Of a stretch of DNA of 13,597 bases, positions 1 to 6,285 are shown piece by piece. The notes under the pieces were generated by a model. It made no database searches. It was given only the letters and a program-made list of their open reading frames with translations, and was not told where the DNA came from. The stretch is from positions 6,682 to 20,278 of the forward strand of contig DINW01000095.1 of the NCBI GenBank assembly GCA_002423705.1. Reading direction: 5' to 3'. Position numbers and translations under genes: made by a program. This stretch comes from Clostridium sp. UBA5530 (GTDB taxonomy: Bacteria; Bacillota; Clostridia; Clostridiales; Clostridiaceae). Each line of letters starts with the position of its first letter. Position 1 is the first letter of the stretch.

Positions 1-30
1 GGAGAACCGTACCATAAGTAAGTGAAGTTT
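1..30. repeat. Right half of a conserved-loop hairpin repeat (copy A)
   Basis: Positions 1-30 match 3018-3047 at 27 of 30 bases. The core GGAGAACC-n-TACCATAAGTAA is shared. In the second copy this core is the loop and right arm of a 12-bp hairpin (2996-3047). The left arm of this copy would lie just before the window. The function is unknown. Confidence 0.7.
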
Positions 31-76
31 TTACTAAAATTGGATAATTAAATATAAGAGATATTGTGTAGCATAT

Positions 77-118
77 AAAGTTCCTCAATCATAATTTTTA
101 ATGTGGTTGAGGAACTTT
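77..118. terminator. 12-bp perfect hairpin, possible terminator
   Basis: AAAGTTCCTCAA (77-88) pairs perfectly with TTGAGGAACTTT (107-118) around an 18-nt loop. The following T run is short (about four T), so it may be a weak intrinsic terminator for something upstream of the window, or a processed RNA hairpin. Confidence 0.55.
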
Positions 119-129
119 TAGTTGAATAA

Positions 130-158
130 TTTACAAAATAATAGAATTAACATATAAT
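130..158 (+). promoter_or_regulatory. Sigma-A type promoter for the broken TIGR04076 gene
   Basis: The -35 element TTTACA (130-135) and the -10 element TATAAT (153-158) are separated by exactly 17 nt. Transcription would begin near 165, about 120 nt before the start codon at 284. Confidence 0.6.
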
Positions 159-172
159 TTTACATATAGTAA

Positions 173-210
173 TTACCAATAAATTCATATAAATATAAAT
201 TTATTAGTAA
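173..210. promoter_or_regulatory. Inverted repeat just downstream of the promoter, operator candidate
   Basis: TTACCAATAAATT (173-185) and AATTTATTAGTAA (198-210) are complementary over 12 of 13 positions around a 12-nt spacer. The site lies just after the predicted transcription start. That position would suit a repressor operator or a 5'-UTR hairpin. No regulator can be assigned. Confidence 0.35.
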
Positions 211-283
211 TAAAACTAACTGATAAATAGTAATTTATCTGAATATTGGGAAGAGCAGAAAAGTTAGAATATGGAGGTTTATC

Positions 284-631
284 ATGAAAAAATGGTATGA
301 TGAGGAGTAAGAATGGGAAATCGAGGTTATAGGGTTTCTTCGCGGAGACCACACTGAGAGATATTGCCGAAATGGAGAGGAAGTTGGAGATAAGTATACC
401 TGCACCTATGGCTGTCCTGTAAATGCTGATGGACAAGGTATTTGTTCCAAAGCCATGATGATTATGTTTCCAATAATGGAGGCTGTCAGGAGTGGCGGTG
501 ATTTAGAGAATATCGGTGGAACTAGTAAATATAGCAAAGATATTGTATGCCCAGATGGTTGTGTTATATTTAGGCTGACGGCAAAAAAACTTGGGAATGA
601 GAATTTTTATAAGGGAAAGTTTTCTGAGTAG
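284..631 (+). pseudogene. TIGR04076-family protein, nonsense mutation at codon 9
   Basis: ATG at 284 is preceded by GGAGG (273-277) at 6-nt spacing and begins MKKWYDEE. An in-frame TAA (308-310) is then the ninth codon. The same frame continues uninterrupted for 106 more codons to TAG at 629-631. The continuation contains WEIEVIGFLRGDHTERYC, a CTYGCPVNADGQGIC block and VCPDGC, which I recognise as the small Cys-rich TIGR04076 family of unknown function. The product would have about 115 residues, a normal length for the family. The ninth residue is probably Tyr in intact relatives, so a single TAT/TAC-to-TAA change would explain the break. No alternative in-frame start appears until ATG codons near the middle, so a functional product is unlikely. 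The promoter and RBS remain intact, suggesting recent inactivation or a sequencing error. Confidence 0.8.
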
Positions 632-693
632 TTATGGTTCATATTTCATTCAGATTAAGATAAGTCGAAATGTACAAATTCTAATATAAACTT

Positions 694-705
694 CAATTTA
701 AATTG
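694..705. promoter_or_regulatory. 12-bp perfect palindrome upstream of the C39-like gene
   Basis: CAATTTAAATTG reads the same on both strands and lies 35 nt before the GTG start at 740. In AT-rich DNA such palindromes can arise by chance. It is listed as a possible operator only because of its position between the promoter region and the RBS. Confidence 0.25.
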
Positions 706-739
706 CTTATTATTTTTATTATACGAGGAGGATATAAAA

Positions 740-1099
740 GTGGAGTTAATTATGCAACCTACCTTTGCCACATGTGGACAAGCATGTATTGCTATGATTA
801 CGGGTAAAACAATAGAAAAAGTAATAAAGGATATGAAAACTGATGGTTCAACAAGTATAGGGCAATTAATAGAAACACTTGATTATTATAATATAAAACA
901 TGCAGAAAAAAACGTAAGAATTTCAAAGAAAAATCCTGTTCCATCAGAGTATTGCATTCTGACCGTACATACAAACGGAGGTTATACTCACTGGGTACTG
1001 TATTATAAGGGAAAATACTATGATCCAGAGTTTGGATTAATAGAAGGTAATTATACTGAAGGCAAAATAACTTCTTTTTTTAGTATATATGAGAATTAA
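740..1099 (+). CDS. Small C39-like (papain-fold) cysteine peptidase domain protein
   Basis: This 119-residue protein starts at GTG 740, with GAGGAGG (725-731) 8 nt upstream. The sequence shows QPTFATCGQACIAM at its N-terminus, THWVLYYKGKYYDPEFG in the second half, and little else. Gln6, Cys12, His84 and Asp95 fit the Gln/Cys/His/Asp pattern of C39-like papain-fold peptidases. There is no signal peptide, membrane segment or ABC-transporter domain, so this is a free-standing cytoplasmic domain, unlike bacteriocin-exporting C39 transporters. Its substrate cannot be told from sequence. It follows the broken TIGR04076 gene by 108 nt and is closed by a terminator at 1171-1208, so it is probably monocistronic or the second gene of that decayed unit. 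Similar small proteins of unknown role are common in clostridia (family knowledge). A peptidase fold is likely; activity is inferred. Confidence 0.75.
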   Translation: MELIMQPTFATCGQACIAMITGKTIEKVIKDMKTDGSTSIGQLIETLDYYNIKHAEKNVRISKKNPVPSEYCILTVHTNGGYTHWVLYYKGKYYDPEFGLIEGNYTEGKITSFFSIYEN

Positions 1100-1170
1100 G
1101 TCTTTGGGAAGTATGAGCATAACCTGTAATTAAACAAATTCCAATTTATATTATAAACAATGAATCTTAG

Positions 1171-1208
1171 AAAAAGTGCTAATCTTGCGAGGAGTGAGCG
1201 CTTTTTTT
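1171..1208 (+). terminator. Intrinsic terminator after the C39-like gene
   Basis: AAAAAGTGCT (1171-1180) pairs with AGCGCTTTTT (1197-1206), ten pairs including one G-U, and is followed by a T run to 1208. It ends transcription from 740-1099. It also lies just beyond the 3' end of the minus-strand Lrp gene, and its A run could serve as a T run on that strand. Confidence 0.75.
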
Positions 1209-1241
1209 CTTTGCTTTTAACTTCTATCTCAAACTAATAGG

Positions 1242-1679
1242 TTAGTTTTTTATTATAGAGGTAGATAAACTTAATCTATAGGTACCATATTCAGCAAGGC
1301 TATCAAGTAATGTGTTTATTTCATCCATATTAGAACATATGATTTTAAGGACATAGCAACCATCACCACTAATTCTATGTGCTTCTACTATAATTGAATT
1401 TGATTTTATAAACTTTACTAGCTTGTCATGTTTGGTTGTTTTCATAAAAATAGTAATAAAACCTGTAATAGTTTTACCTAATAAATAGTTGTTAGTAGAT
1501 ATAGTATATTGAGTTATAATGCCTAAATCTTCAAGTCGTATAATTCTGTTGGATACTGCTTGAGGGGTTAGGTGCACGTGTTCACCAATTTTCTTAAGTG
1601 ATATTTTAGAATTGATTTTTAACATATGTAAAATTTTAAAATCTATTTCATCAAACATAAAGTCCAAAAATCCTTTCAT
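1242..1679 (-). CDS. Lrp/AsnC-family transcriptional regulator
   Basis: The protein has up to 145 residues. Residues about 10-60 form an AsnC-type winged helix-turn-helix (FKILHMLKINSKISLKKIG, then a recognition helix around LTPQAVSNRI). The remainder matches the RAM ligand-binding and oligomerisation domain (Ile/Phe-rich beta strands, then VEAHRISGDGCYVLKI). These proteins usually form dimers to octamers and sense amino acids or other small metabolites. Neither candidate start has a convincing RBS. The first ATG (1679) gives MKGFLDFMFDEID; the second (codon 8, 1658) fits the usual family N-terminus MxDEIDxKIL better and has AAAGGA 12 nt upstream. The gene is divergent from two isochorismatase-family hydrolases across a 112-nt shared control region containing inverted repeats. 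It therefore probably regulates both itself and the hydrolases. Its ligand is unknown. Confidence 0.85.
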   Translation of the reverse strand: MKGFLDFMFDEIDFKILHMLKINSKISLKKIGEHVHLTPQAVSNRIIRLEDLGIITQYTISTNNYLLGKTITGFITIFMKTTKHDKLVKFIKSNSIIVEAHRISGDGCYVLKIICSNMDEINTLLDSLAEYGTYRLSLSTSIIKN

Positions 1680-1680
1680 T

Positions 1681-1710
1681 TTTCAAGTGAAACTAATGAA
1701 TTTCTTTCAC
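1681..1710. promoter_or_regulatory. Overlapping inverted repeats, Lrp operator candidate
   Basis: TTTCA-AG-TGAAA (1681-1692) is a perfect inverted repeat. GTGAAA (1687-1692) and TTTCAC (1705-1710) form a second one with a 12-nt spacer, and the latter overlaps the predicted -35 element of the hydrolase promoter. This is a plausible site for the divergently encoded Lrp-type regulator. Confidence 0.4.
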
Positions 1711-1734
1711 ATTTCAACCGTAATTTAATATAAA
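1706..1734 (+). promoter_or_regulatory. Promoter for the tandem hydrolases
   Basis: TTCACA (1706-1711) and TATAAA (1729-1734) are spaced by 17 nt. The start would be near 1741, leaving a 50-nt 5' UTR that includes the palindrome at 1749-1760. Confidence 0.5.
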
Positions 1735-1737
1735 ATT

Positions 1738-1765
1738 AGTATAACAACTATAAGCTTATAAGTAA
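1738..1765 (-). promoter_or_regulatory. Divergent promoter for the Lrp gene with a palindrome in its spacer
   Basis: On the minus strand TTACTT (1765-1760) and TATACT (1743-1738) are 16 nt apart. The 12-bp perfect palindrome TATAAGCTTATA (1749-1760) fills this spacer and lies in the hydrolase 5' UTR. One bound protein could therefore block both transcription units. Confidence 0.4.
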
Positions 1766-1791
1766 ATAATTAAGAATTAAGGAGTGAAGAA

Positions 1792-2337
1792 ATGAAAAAA
1801 GCATTATTGGTAATTGATGTACAGAATGAATATTTTACAGGAAAACTTAAGGTTACTTACCCTGATAATAGCTTTAATAACATATTGAGGGTAATGGATT
1901 ATGCAAAAAATAATAATATGATTATTATACTTGTTCAGCATACATCTCTTTATGGAGATACATTTGTTAGGAATTCAAATGAATGGATAATACATCCAAA
2001 GATTCTTGAGAAAAGTTATGACTATATTATTGAAAAAACTAAGCCAAGCGGTTTTTATGAGACTAATTTAGAAGAAATATTAAGGAGAGAGAGAATAACA
2101 GGGGTTGTTATTTCTGGCTATATGACGCAGATGTGTTGTGATACAACTGCCAGGGAAGCATTCCATAGGGGGTACTATGTCGAATTTTTATCAGATGCAA
2201 CAGGAACTATAGATGTAAGTAATAAAGTTGGTACTATAAGTAGTAAGGATCTTCATAATGCTGCTTTAATTACTCAAAGTTTAGGATTTAGTAATGTAAT
2301 AAGTAGTGACGAATGGATGAAATGTAATAACCGTTAA
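1792..2337 (+). CDS. Isochorismatase-family cysteine hydrolase
   Basis: This 181-residue protein starts at ATG 1792 after AAGGAGTGA. It has the isochorismatase-like alpha/beta fold. Asp9 lies in ALLVIDVQNEYF, Lys82 in IIEKTKPSGFYET, and Cys115 in GYMTQMCCDTTAREA, which together give the Asp-Lys-Cys triad of the cysteine-hydrolase branch (nicotinamidase, N-carbamoylsarcosine amidase, related amidases). True isochorismatases lack the Cys, so an amidase/hydrolase role is more likely than isochorismate cleavage. The motif MCCDTTAREAFHRGY and the C-terminal DLHNAALITQSLG are typical of generic family members. The nicotinamidase metal-binding motif is not evident. It is the first gene of a pair, 24 nt before a paralogue, and divergent from an Lrp-type regulator that probably controls it. 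The substrate is unknown. Confidence 0.85.
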   Translation: MKKALLVIDVQNEYFTGKLKVTYPDNSFNNILRVMDYAKNNNMIIILVQHTSLYGDTFVRNSNEWIIHPKILEKSYDYIIEKTKPSGFYETNLEEILRRERITGVVISGYMTQMCCDTTAREAFHRGYYVEFLSDATGTIDVSNKVGTISSKDLHNAALITQSLGFSNVISSDEWMKCNNR

Positions 2338-2361
2338 TTTTTTAAATTAAGGGGGAGCAAA

Positions 2362-2883
2362 ATGGTTTTATTAGTTGTAGATACACAAAAGTTAATAACA
2401 AATGAAAATTTATATGAATTTGATAAGTTTGTATCTAATGTTAAAGAAATAATACATGAGGCTAGGTCAAATAATGTTGAGGTAATATATGTACGTCATG
2501 ATGATGGGATAGGGACTGAATTAACAAAAGGAACTTATGGGTTTGAAATATATGAAAAATTTCAACCAATTAATGGAGAAAAAATATTTGATAAGAAGGT
2601 TAATAGTGCTTTTAAAGGCACGGGTTTATTAGAATACTTAATAGATAAAGGTGAAAAAGATATAATCATTGTAGGGCTTCAAACAGATTATTGTATTGAT
2701 GCTACTGTAAAATGTGGATTTGAGCATGGATTTAATATTATAATTCCAGCATATGCAAATACAACAGTTAATAATAAATTCATGTCAGCAGAACAAAGCT
2801 ATCAATATTACAATGAATTTATGTGGAATGGCAGATATGCAGAGTGTATTCCATTGGATGAAATAATTAAAAGAATGAAATAG
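2362..2883 (+). CDS. Second isochorismatase-family cysteine hydrolase
   Basis: This 173-residue protein starts at ATG 2362 behind AAGGGGGAG. The triad is visible as Asp7 (LLVVDTQK), Lys78 (FDKKVNSAF) and Cys111 (VGLQTDYCIDAT). The region around Cys111 (IVGLQTDYCIDATVKCGFEHG) resembles the common YcaC/PncA-like hydrolase branch. The protein is only distantly similar to the upstream paralogue, so this is an old duplication or independent recruitment rather than a recent tandem copy. The 24-nt gap and shared promoter make it the second gene of a two-gene operon. Two related hydrolases under an Lrp-type regulator would suit degradation of an amide or carbamoyl compound, but that is inference. No good terminator follows at once; the first strong one is at 3048-3089. 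Confidence 0.85.
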   Translation: MVLLVVDTQKLITNENLYEFDKFVSNVKEIIHEARSNNVEVIYVRHDDGIGTELTKGTYGFEIYEKFQPINGEKIFDKKVNSAFKGTGLLEYLIDKGEKDIIIVGLQTDYCIDATVKCGFEHGFNIIIPAYANTTVNNKFMSAEQSYQYYNEFMWNGRYAECIPLDEIIKRMK

Positions 2884-2995
2884 TCAAATTCTAATAGTGT
2901 AATAAAAATAATCCACTAGTAAGTAGTAACATTAAAATTGTACTTTAGAATTATACCATATTTATGTAGAATATATACGCAAGGAAAAAATGAAA

Positions 2996-3047
2996 AAACC
3001 TCATTTAGAATAGTTACGGAGAACCCTACCATAAGTAAATGAGGTTT
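2996..3047. repeat. Conserved-loop hairpin repeat (copy B)
   Basis: AAACCTCATTTA (2996-3007) pairs perfectly with TAAATGAGGTTT (3036-3047) around a 28-nt loop. The loop contains GGAGAACCCTACCATAAG, which recurs at the window start. Read on the minus strand the stem is followed by six T, so it could terminate in that direction. Two copies with a conserved loop and a diverged stem suggest a small repeated element or structured RNA. Confidence 0.6.
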
Positions 3048-3089
3048 ATAGTCTTAACCATTGATATAACTTGGTTAAGACTATTTTTA
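3048..3089 (+). terminator. Strong intrinsic terminator
   Basis: ATAGTCTTAACCA (3048-3060) pairs over 13 bp with TGGTTAAGACTAT (3072-3084) around an 11-nt loop, and is followed by TTTTTAT. It lies directly behind the hairpin at 2996-3047 and about 165 nt after the second hydrolase. It most likely ends that operon. Confidence 0.85.
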
Positions 3090-3098
3090 TAGGCGAAA

Positions 3099-3122
3099 AT
3101 AACGTATCATAAGTAACGTTAT
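3099..3122. promoter_or_regulatory. Inverted repeat over the -35 region of the WYL gene promoter
   Basis: ATAACGT (3099-3105) and ACGTTAT (3116-3122) are perfectly complementary around ATCATAAGTA. The loop again carries ATAAGTA. The right arm overlaps the expected -35 position of the promoter at 3135-3143, so it may be an operator. Confidence 0.4.
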
Positions 3123-3134
3123 ATTTACAAAATA

Positions 3135-3143
3135 TGTTATAAT
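3135..3143 (+). promoter_or_regulatory. Extended -10 promoter for the WYL gene
   Basis: TGTTATAAT is a perfect extended -10 (TG-n-TATAAT). No consensus -35 exists 17 nt upstream (AACGTT). Transcription would start near 3150 and give a leader of about 255 nt. Confidence 0.5.
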
Positions 3144-3187
3144 GGGTTTAGTAATATATCTAAAGTGAAAGATAAATAGTGATTATC

Positions 3188-3319
3188 GTTAAGTTAGTTC
3201 CCAATTGTAAATTATGACGACTTAACTATAGTTAGTATTAGTTTATATATTATGAAGAAAAAGAACGGTCCTCATTGATCCCCTATAACAAGCAGAGGGT
3301 GTCAAAGATACTAACTTAA
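3188..3319 (+). ncRNA. 5' leader with mutually exclusive pairings, candidate regulatory RNA
   Basis: This segment lies between the promoter and the WYL gene. TTAAGTTAGT (3189-3198) can pair over 10 bp with ACTAACTTAA (3310-3319). Alternatively GTTAAGT (3188-3194) pairs with ACTTAAC (3220-3226), freeing AGTTAGTAT (3230-3238) to pair with ATACTAACT (3308-3316). A central hairpin, TTGATCCCCT (3275-3284) with AGGGTGTCAA (3296-3305), has nine of ten positions paired. No known riboswitch signature was recognised. The remaining gene-free stretch, 3320-3390, shows nothing clear. Confidence 0.35.
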
Positions 3320-3406
3320 ATACGAGAAAAATATGTCTTGGCTATGAGGTGCATTATATTTATTAATAAATGATACTATTAAAAATCTAGGGAAGTGGGG
3401 CGCATT

Positions 3407-4369
3407 ATGGCAAAAAATGATAATATGCTAGCAATTTTATGGATGCTGAATTCAGGTACAAAAATAACTGCAAAGCAAATATCCGAAAGGTTAGAAATAA
3501 ACATAAGGTCAGTTTATCGTTATATGGATGCATTGTGTGTTAGCGGAGTTCCAATAATATCAGCGTCTGGTCATAACGGTGGATATAGGTTGCTTAACAA
3601 TTTTATCCGAACACCTCTGTTTTTTGACCTTGAAGAGAAAAAATCACTTTTGCATGCTGCCACTTTTGCAATGGAAGCAGGATATCCTTTTATGGAAGCA
3701 CTAAATAGTGCAACCTCAAAGTTAAAGATGTTCTCGAACCAAGAACAAGAAAAAGTTCTCAATCGTCATTTAGTGGGATTTGAAGTAGTGAGCCGTATTT
3801 GTGATCCAGCTGTCAAACCTATATTAATGGAAATTGAGCAAGCTATTGCTAATGAATGCTCTATGGAAATTGAATACTGTACAGGTCATGAAGGGCATTC
3901 TAAACATAGGGTTGTTGACCCCTACGGGATGCTTTACTGGAACAATAAATGGTATGCTATTGCATTTTGCCATCTTAGGAGTGAAATTCGCAGCTTTAGG
4001 GTAGATAGAGTAGTAAATATTATAAACACTAAAGATACATTTAAACGTCCTCAAGCTTTTTCGGCACGTGAGTTTTTTATAAAAAACTTATTATCTAATG
4101 TGGAAAGCAAAGTAGGACTTTGCACTCTAGTAATTGAGGGCAAGTCAGAAGCATTGAATGACCTTTGTTCACATTGGTTTTTAGGATATCATCTGATAGA
4201 GCGAACCGAATGCAGAGCTAATTTTTTAATGGATGAAAACTCAATTCATACCTATGTTCCTCATATTCTACTTCAATATGGTAAATCAATAAAGGTCCTT
4301 GAACCAAATAGTTTTAAAGATACTATGGCAGCAATTCTTAGAGATTTGATAGCTCATTATCTTAACTGA
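3407..4369 (+). CDS. WYL-domain transcriptional regulator (DeoR/YafY type)
   Basis: This 320-residue protein is read from ATG 3407, with GTGGGG (3395-3400) six nt upstream as the RBS. A GTG at 3395 would add four residues but has a poorly spaced RBS. Residues 1-66 form an HTH_11-type winged helix (LAILWMLNSGTKITAKQIS, SVYRYMDAL, then a GGYRLL wing). The WYL domain covers about 130-205. Its signature reads WYA (182-184) instead of WYL, followed by RSFRVDRV (195-202). A C-terminal WCX-like region completes the protein. WYL domains bind nucleotide or small ligands and control stress and defence genes (family knowledge). The gene is followed 100 nt later by a DJ-1/PfpI gene, and CCTATAACAA occurs upstream of both, so the pair probably forms a regulator-target unit. 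The stop codon lies within a long inverted repeat (4358-4390). Confidence 0.85.
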   Translation: MAKNDNMLAILWMLNSGTKITAKQISERLEINIRSVYRYMDALCVSGVPIISASGHNGGYRLLNNFIRTPLFFDLEEKKSLLHAATFAMEAGYPFMEALNSATSKLKMFSNQEQEKVLNRHLVGFEVVSRICDPAVKPILMEIEQAIANECSMEIEYCTGHEGHSKHRVVDPYGMLYWNNKWYAIAFCHLRSEIRSFRVDRVVNIINTKDTFKRPQAFSAREFFIKNLLSNVESKVGLCTLVIEGKSEALNDLCSHWFLGYHLIERTECRANFLMDENSIHTYVPHILLQYGKSIKVLEPNSFKDTMAAILRDLIAHYLN

Positions 4370-4390
4370 CCGAGTTTGTCAGTGAAGATA
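4358..4390. promoter_or_regulatory. Long inverted repeat at the end of the WYL gene
   Basis: TATCTTAACTGAC (4358-4370) and GTCAGTGAAGATA (4378-4390) are complementary at 12 of 13 positions around CGAGTTT. There is no T run, so it is a poor intrinsic terminator. Its right arm ends four nt before TATAAT (4394-4399), the only good -10 for the DJ-1 gene. This suggests an operator or activator site. Confidence 0.45.
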
Positions 4391-4393
4391 ATA

Positions 4394-4399
4394 TATAAT
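4394..4399 (+). promoter_or_regulatory. Candidate -10 element for the DJ-1/PfpI gene
   Basis: TATAAT is a perfect match. The nearest -35-like hexamer, TTGTCA (4376-4381), is only 12 nt away, too short for normal sigma-A use. The promoter may need an activator, which would fit the adjacent WYL gene. Confidence 0.35.
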
Positions 4400-4469
4400 A
4401 GATCGAGATGGAGTTTGAGACCATCCTATAACAAATAGCAACAATAAAATGAATGTGGAGGGATAGAAA

Positions 4470-5096
4470 ATGAAGAATATAGTATATCTTTATGTATTTG
4501 ATACAATGGCAGATTGGGAAATAGGTTATTTAATAGCTGAAATCAATTCAAGAAGGTACTACAAAAAGGGAGTAATGCCCATAAAAGTAGTAACTGTAGG
4601 ACTTACTAGGACACCTATTACTACAATGGGAGGTCTGAAAGTATTGCCAGAAATTGAACTTAATGAGTGTAATGTTGAAGATGTTGCTGCTTTGATTTTA
4701 CCTGGAGGGAATACATGGACAGAAGCAATCCATGCTCCCATTATAAGAATGGCTGAAAAATATTTAGAAAAAGGTATTGTTGTAGGGGCGATTTGTGGTG
4801 CTACAATAGGACTTGCTATGGGGGGAGTATTGGATCAACGAGCTCATACAAGCAATGACTTGGGGTATCTTAAACTGGTTTGTCCAAACTATAATGGAGA
4901 GATGTATTATAAGCAAGAAGGTGCAGTAACTGATGGAAATTTGATTACTGCTTCTGGAATAGCTCCTCTTGAATTTACTTTGCATATATTGAAAATTCTA
5001 GATGCATTCTTACCACAAACCCTAGATACCTGGTACAATCTTTATAAAACCCAAGAGCCAAAATATTTTTTTGAGTTGATGGACTCAATTCAATAA
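4470..5096 (+). CDS. DJ-1/PfpI family protein (type 1 glutamine amidotransferase-like)
   Basis: This 208-residue protein starts at ATG 4470 after GGAGGG. It has the DJ-1/PfpI fold: a beta strand MKNIVYLYVFDTMADWEIG, the ALILPGGNTW strand-turn, and the nucleophile elbow VVGAICGATIGLA with Cys109. Glu17 in ADWEIG is the likely acidic partner. TSNDLGYLK (about 127-135) follows as in the subgroup of intracellular protease/amidase-like proteins often annotated as glutamine amidotransferases. Members act as deglycases, chaperones, isonitrile hydratases or regulators, so the exact reaction cannot be called. No AraC-type HTH is attached. It follows a WYL regulator by 100 nt with shared upstream sequence, so it is probably that regulator's target. 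No convincing terminator follows. Confidence 0.85.
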   Translation: MKNIVYLYVFDTMADWEIGYLIAEINSRRYYKKGVMPIKVVTVGLTRTPITTMGGLKVLPEIELNECNVEDVAALILPGGNTWTEAIHAPIIRMAEKYLEKGIVVGAICGATIGLAMGGVLDQRAHTSNDLGYLKLVCPNYNGEMYYKQEGAVTDGNLITASGIAPLEFTLHILKILDAFLPQTLDTWYNLYKTQEPKYFFELMDSIQ

Positions 5097-5113
5097 AATG
5101 GCTTAAAGTTGGT

Positions 5114-5262
5114 AAGATAGATACTTTTCACCGCTTTTTACTTTAGCGTGGGTTTTGTCGGCAATGTCGGCGAAATTCCTTCAGGGAATCAAGAGTATCT
5201 CACTGTTTATGATTATAATACTCCGATAATCAGCTATGGTGCTCAAGCAAGAATCTATTAAT
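5114..5262 (+). pseudogene. Probable 3' remnant of an unidentified gene
   Basis: In this gene-free 363-nt gap one frame reads without stop into VGFVGNVGEIPSGNQEYLTV and YDYNTPIISYGAQARIY, then TAA near 5262. The stretch is richer in GC than its surroundings and the peptide looks protein-like, yet there is no start codon with an RBS. I read it as the C-terminal tail of a lost gene, family unknown. The rest of the gap (5263-5459) holds only a small hairpin (CGATAA 5353-5358 with TTATCG 5367-5372) and the RBS of the next gene. Confidence 0.35.
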
Positions 5263-5459
5263 CTTTGGAACTGCTTCGGGGAGAAGATGCAATGACTAAA
5301 GTTAATAAGTATAATTATTAGTACGCTTTCTTCTAATTGCGAACTAACCTAACGATAAATTTCAAATTATCGGTGAGCTTAGATTGGGTACAGTGAGTGT
5401 ATTAAATGTATGAATATTGCACTAATTAAAAGAAAATACCAATTTGAGGAGGATATTTT

Positions 5460-6233
5460 ATGATAGAGCTAAGAAAAGGAGAAATCAATTATATTGCACC
5501 TTTTATTAAAGAGTTTAGGGACGTAGAGTTGTCAGCACTAATTGAAGGAAAGATGATTGGTAAGGCATGGGTAGATAATAAAGAGAACCCTTCAACTGCA
5601 ATAGTTTCAATAGCTGATTTTTTATTTTTACTAGGCAACAATTATGATAAAGATGAGGAAGAGTGTATAAAGAATCTTATTAAACAATATAAAGGTAAAC
5701 TTATTGTTAATAATGACAAGTGTTGGGATTTATTTATTGAGAAGAATTTTAAAAAAGAGCATAAAAAACATATTAGATATGCAATTAAGAGAGAACCAGA
5801 TGTTTTTGACAGAGAAAAACTTAAGGGTTTTATTCAATACGTTGAACAGGAATTGTGTATTTTAAAAATTGACGAAAAAAATTACAATAAGGTATTACAG
5901 GATGATTTTATGGCAGACTGTTGCTCTAATTTTTCATCTTTAGAAGATTTTTTAGATAATGGAATTGGATATATAATTATACATGAAGGTGAAATAATTT
6001 CAGGTGCATCCTCTTACAGCTATTGCAGTGGGATTATTGACATAACTATTGGAACTAAAAGAAATTACAGAAGAAAGGGACTGGCATTAGGGTGTGCATC
6101 AAGGGTTATACTAGAGTGTTTAGATAAAAATATATATCCTAAATGGGATGCTTCTAATTTAGAGTCTGTAGCTCTTGCTGAAAAATTAGGATATCATTTT
6201 GATAAGGAGTATTATGTGTATACAATTAGCTAA
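5460..6233 (+). CDS. GNAT-family acetyltransferase (GNAT_acetyltran type)
   Basis: This 257-residue protein starts at ATG 5460 with GAGGAGG about 7 nt upstream. The N-terminal 130 residues are a divergent GNAT half-domain. The C-terminal half holds the acetyl-CoA site: beta strands GYIIIHEGEIISGASSY and GIIDITIGTK, then RNYRRKGLALG with RRKGLA at 204-209 as the pyrophosphate-binding loop, and SNLESVALAEKLGY before the last strand. This arrangement matches the clostridial/bacillar GNAT_acetyltran family (the group that includes the zwittermicin A resistance-like proteins, from family knowledge). The acceptor substrate is unknown; antibiotic or metabolite N-acetylation is inference. It stands alone, with a truncated GNAT of a different subfamily 52 nt downstream. 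Confidence 0.8.
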   Translation: MIELRKGEINYIAPFIKEFRDVELSALIEGKMIGKAWVDNKENPSTAIVSIADFLFLLGNNYDKDEEECIKNLIKQYKGKLIVNNDKCWDLFIEKNFKKEHKKHIRYAIKREPDVFDREKLKGFIQYVEQELCILKIDEKNYNKVLQDDFMADCCSNFSSLEDFLDNGIGYIIIHEGEIISGASSYSYCSGIIDITIGTKRNYRRKGLALGCASRVILECLDKNIYPKWDASNLESVALAEKLGYHFDKEYYVYTIS

Positions 6234-6285
6234 AATATCTGACTGGAATTAATATGAATAGGTCATAAGTTTATAATATTACTAA

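Noticed and set aside
185..436. Minus-strand hydrophobic open frame
   Set aside because: It is antisense to the promoter and to the clearly recognisable TIGR04076 reading frame, and it has no RBS.
2890..2935. Terminator directly after the second hydrolase
   Set aside because: CTAATAGTG/CACTAGTAAG pairs only partly and has no T run. The strong terminator is at 3048-3089.
3252..3278. Leader peptide MKKKNGPH in the WYL leader
   Set aside because: There is no RBS before the ATG, and nothing in the codons suggests attenuation control.
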